Source: CAYRZF01 sp964428805 (GTDB lineage: Bacteria > Methylomirabilota > Methylomirabilia > Rokubacteriales > CSP1-6). From it: a DNA stretch of 21,292 bases. Where the stretch lies: positions 1 through 21,292 of the forward strand of contig CAYRZF010000035.1 of the NCBI GenBank assembly GCA_964428805.1, in the 5' to 3' direction. Every line of letters begins with the position of its first letter. The stretch's first letter is position 1. Made by a program: the position numbers and the translations under genes. Below the pieces are notes generated by a model. The model was not told the DNA's origin and ran no database searches. It saw only the letters and a list, made by a program, of their open reading frames with translations. Below, piece after piece: positions 20,182 to 21,292 of this stretch.

Positions 20182-21292
20182 TTACTCCAGAAACGGTAGC
20201 ACGACGAGCGAGTCGGGCTCGATCCCGGCGCGCTCGCAGACCTCCTGGGCCTTCCGCATGTAGTCCTCCGCCCGGGCCTCGTCCCCCAGGTCAAGATAGA
20301 GCGTGCCGAGCCCATCGTAGCAGGGAAAGAGGAGCTGGGGGTCGCCGGCGGGCTCGGCGAGGGTGAGCGCCTCCTCGTAGCACCGGCGCGCCTCGGCGGG
20401 GTCGCCGCCGTGGCACTGGTAGATCTGGCCGAGGACGATCAGGGGGATGGCCAGGTGGTCCAGCTGGCCGAGCCGGCGGTCGAGCTCGATGGCCGCCTGG
20501 GCGGCGCCCATGCCCTGCTCCTCGCAGCGGTTGGTGAGGGCGCAGTAGGCCACGGCGAGATTGGCGTGAAGGCGCGCCTGGAACCCCAGGTCGCCGATCT
20601 TCCGCGCGATGGCGAGCCCCCGCTGGCAGGTTTCGATGGCGCGGCCGGGGTCGAGGGTGCCGTAGAGGACGGAGAGGTTCGTGTAGCCGCGGCAGGCCGG
20701 CTGGAGGAGCTCCTCGGCCAGGGCGGCGGCCACGCTCCGCTCGATCTGGGCGGCGGCGGCTTCGAGGCGGCCCGTGCGGGCCAGCGCGATGCCGAGGGTG
20801 TTGCGCGCATGCGCGATGGCCGCGGCCGCCTCCTTCCGGGTGGCGGGGTCGCCCGAGGCGGCGGCGAGCCGCTCGGCGTGGGCGAGCGCCCGCTCGGCCC
20901 ACTCGATAGCGCCGGCGTTGTCGCCGCTCCTGAAGGCCGCCCGGCCCATCTCCTGGTAGAGGCGGGCCAGTTCCACGTCCTCGGGCTGACCGTCAAGGAG
21001 CGAAAGTCCGGTCTCGAAACAAGCGAGGGCCCGGGAGCGGTCGCCCGCTTCCCAGTGGAGCCCGCCGAGCTTCCTGTGGAGCCGCGCCTGGGCGGGTCGG
21101 TTCGTGGTGTGCCCGGCGAGCGCTGCGGCGTAATGTTCGAGAGCCTCGGGGCGGCCGCCCGTCGGCCCCAGCAGATCGCCGAGCCGCTCGTGGACGTCCA
21201 GCCGCTCGGGATCGCAGCCCTCGCACTGCTCGAGGGTGGCCAGCGCGCGCCGGTAGTGGCGGAGGGCGTCCTCGTTGGCGTAGATCGCCCGG
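20182..21292 (-). CDS. TPR-rich protein, C-terminal part (N-terminus beyond window edge)
   Basis: The frame is open from the right edge of the window to TAA at 20182, at least 370 residues, all TPR-like helical pairs: NEDALRHYRRALATLEQCEG, HERLGDLLGPTGGRPEALEH, RLHRKLGGLHWEAGDRSRAL, ELARLYQEMGRAAFRSGDNA, AHARNTLGIALARTGRLEAA, GYTNLSVLYGTLDPGRAIET, CYDGLGTLYLDLGDEARAED. This style is typical of the C-terminal end of large signalling proteins with an adenylate-cyclase or DNA-binding domain and a STAND-type ATPase in front, but those domains are not visible. The GTG near 20976 is internal, not a start. The peroxiredoxin-like gene begins within about 20 bases of its stop and shares a GGAGG, so the two are probably co-transcribed. 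Confidence 0.8.
   Translation of the reverse strand, partial: RAIYANEDALRHYRRALATLEQCEGCDPERLDVHERLGDLLGPTGGRPEALEHYAAALAGHTTNRPAQARLHRKLGGLHWEAGDRSRALACFETGLSLLDGQPEDVELARLYQEMGRAAFRSGDNAGAIEWAERALAHAERLAAASGDPATRKEAAAAIAHARNTLGIALARTGRLEAAAAQIERSVAAALAEELLQPACRGYTNLSVLYGTLDPGRAIETCQRGLAIARKIGDLGFQARLHANLAVAYCALTNRCEEQGMGAAQAAIELDRRLGQLDHLAIPLIVLGQIYQCHGGDPAEARRCYEEALTLAEPAGDPQLLFPCYDGLGTLYLDLGDEARAEDYMRKAQEVCERAGIEPDSLVVLPFLE

Overview
The window is GC-rich, tightly packed bacterial DNA from a Gram-negative (diderm) organism: it has an MlaC-type lipid carrier, an AsmA-like protein, several CsgG/FlgO-type envelope proteins and many signal peptides. The ABC_sub_bind-type binding protein, with its typical ADAQPTGKVFRIG-like N-terminus, together with the general gene style, points to Candidatus Rokubacteria / Methylomirabilota. 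That placement is inference; no marker gene (rRNA, ribosomal protein) is present. No tRNA, rRNA, CRISPR array or insertion sequence was recognised.

Left block, minus strand (5143 to 1). In transcription order it holds a wrecked MOT1-type molybdate/sulfate transporter, an AsmA-like membrane-anchored protein, a YeeE/YedE-type sulfur transporter interrupted by an in-frame TGA at the family's conserved cysteine, an alpha/beta hydrolase, an alkaline-phosphatase-superfamily phosphodiesterase and a HugZ-like protein cut by the window edge. Further right on the same strand are an MlaC-like protein and two small secreted proteins of unknown function (5208-6862).

Middle, plus strand (7066-9785). An Xre-type regulator overlaps a DUF6036/AbiEii-like nucleotidyltransferase, a probable toxin-antitoxin-like pair. 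Next comes methylglyoxal synthase (mgsA) with a close GNAT acetyltransferase behind it. On the minus strand (9958-11976) are two periplasmic solute-binding proteins of different families. Between them is a 29-codon remnant of a GlnQ-type ABC ATPase.

Right block, plus strand (12453-19282). A small membrane protein is followed by a tight four-gene run (13095-18688). Three of the four genes encode exported proteins with CsgG/FlgO-like N-terminal domains; the first also has TPRs and a sialidase-like propeller. A secreted DUF2914-like gene follows. At the far right, on the minus strand, the TPR end of a large protein (N-terminus outside the window) is followed at once by a peroxiredoxin-like gene whose active-site motif reads TGA-Pro-Phe-Cys.

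The most notable observation is that two unrelated genes, the YeeE-type transporter and the peroxiredoxin-like protein, each carry TGA exactly where the family has a redox or binding cysteine. In both, the TGA is followed at the right distance by a hairpin with a GU-containing apical loop, as expected of a bacterial SECIS element. This argues that the organism uses selenocysteine and that both genes are full-length selenoprotein genes which ordinary gene calling would split or truncate. The second notable item is the triple CsgG/FlgO-like operon.
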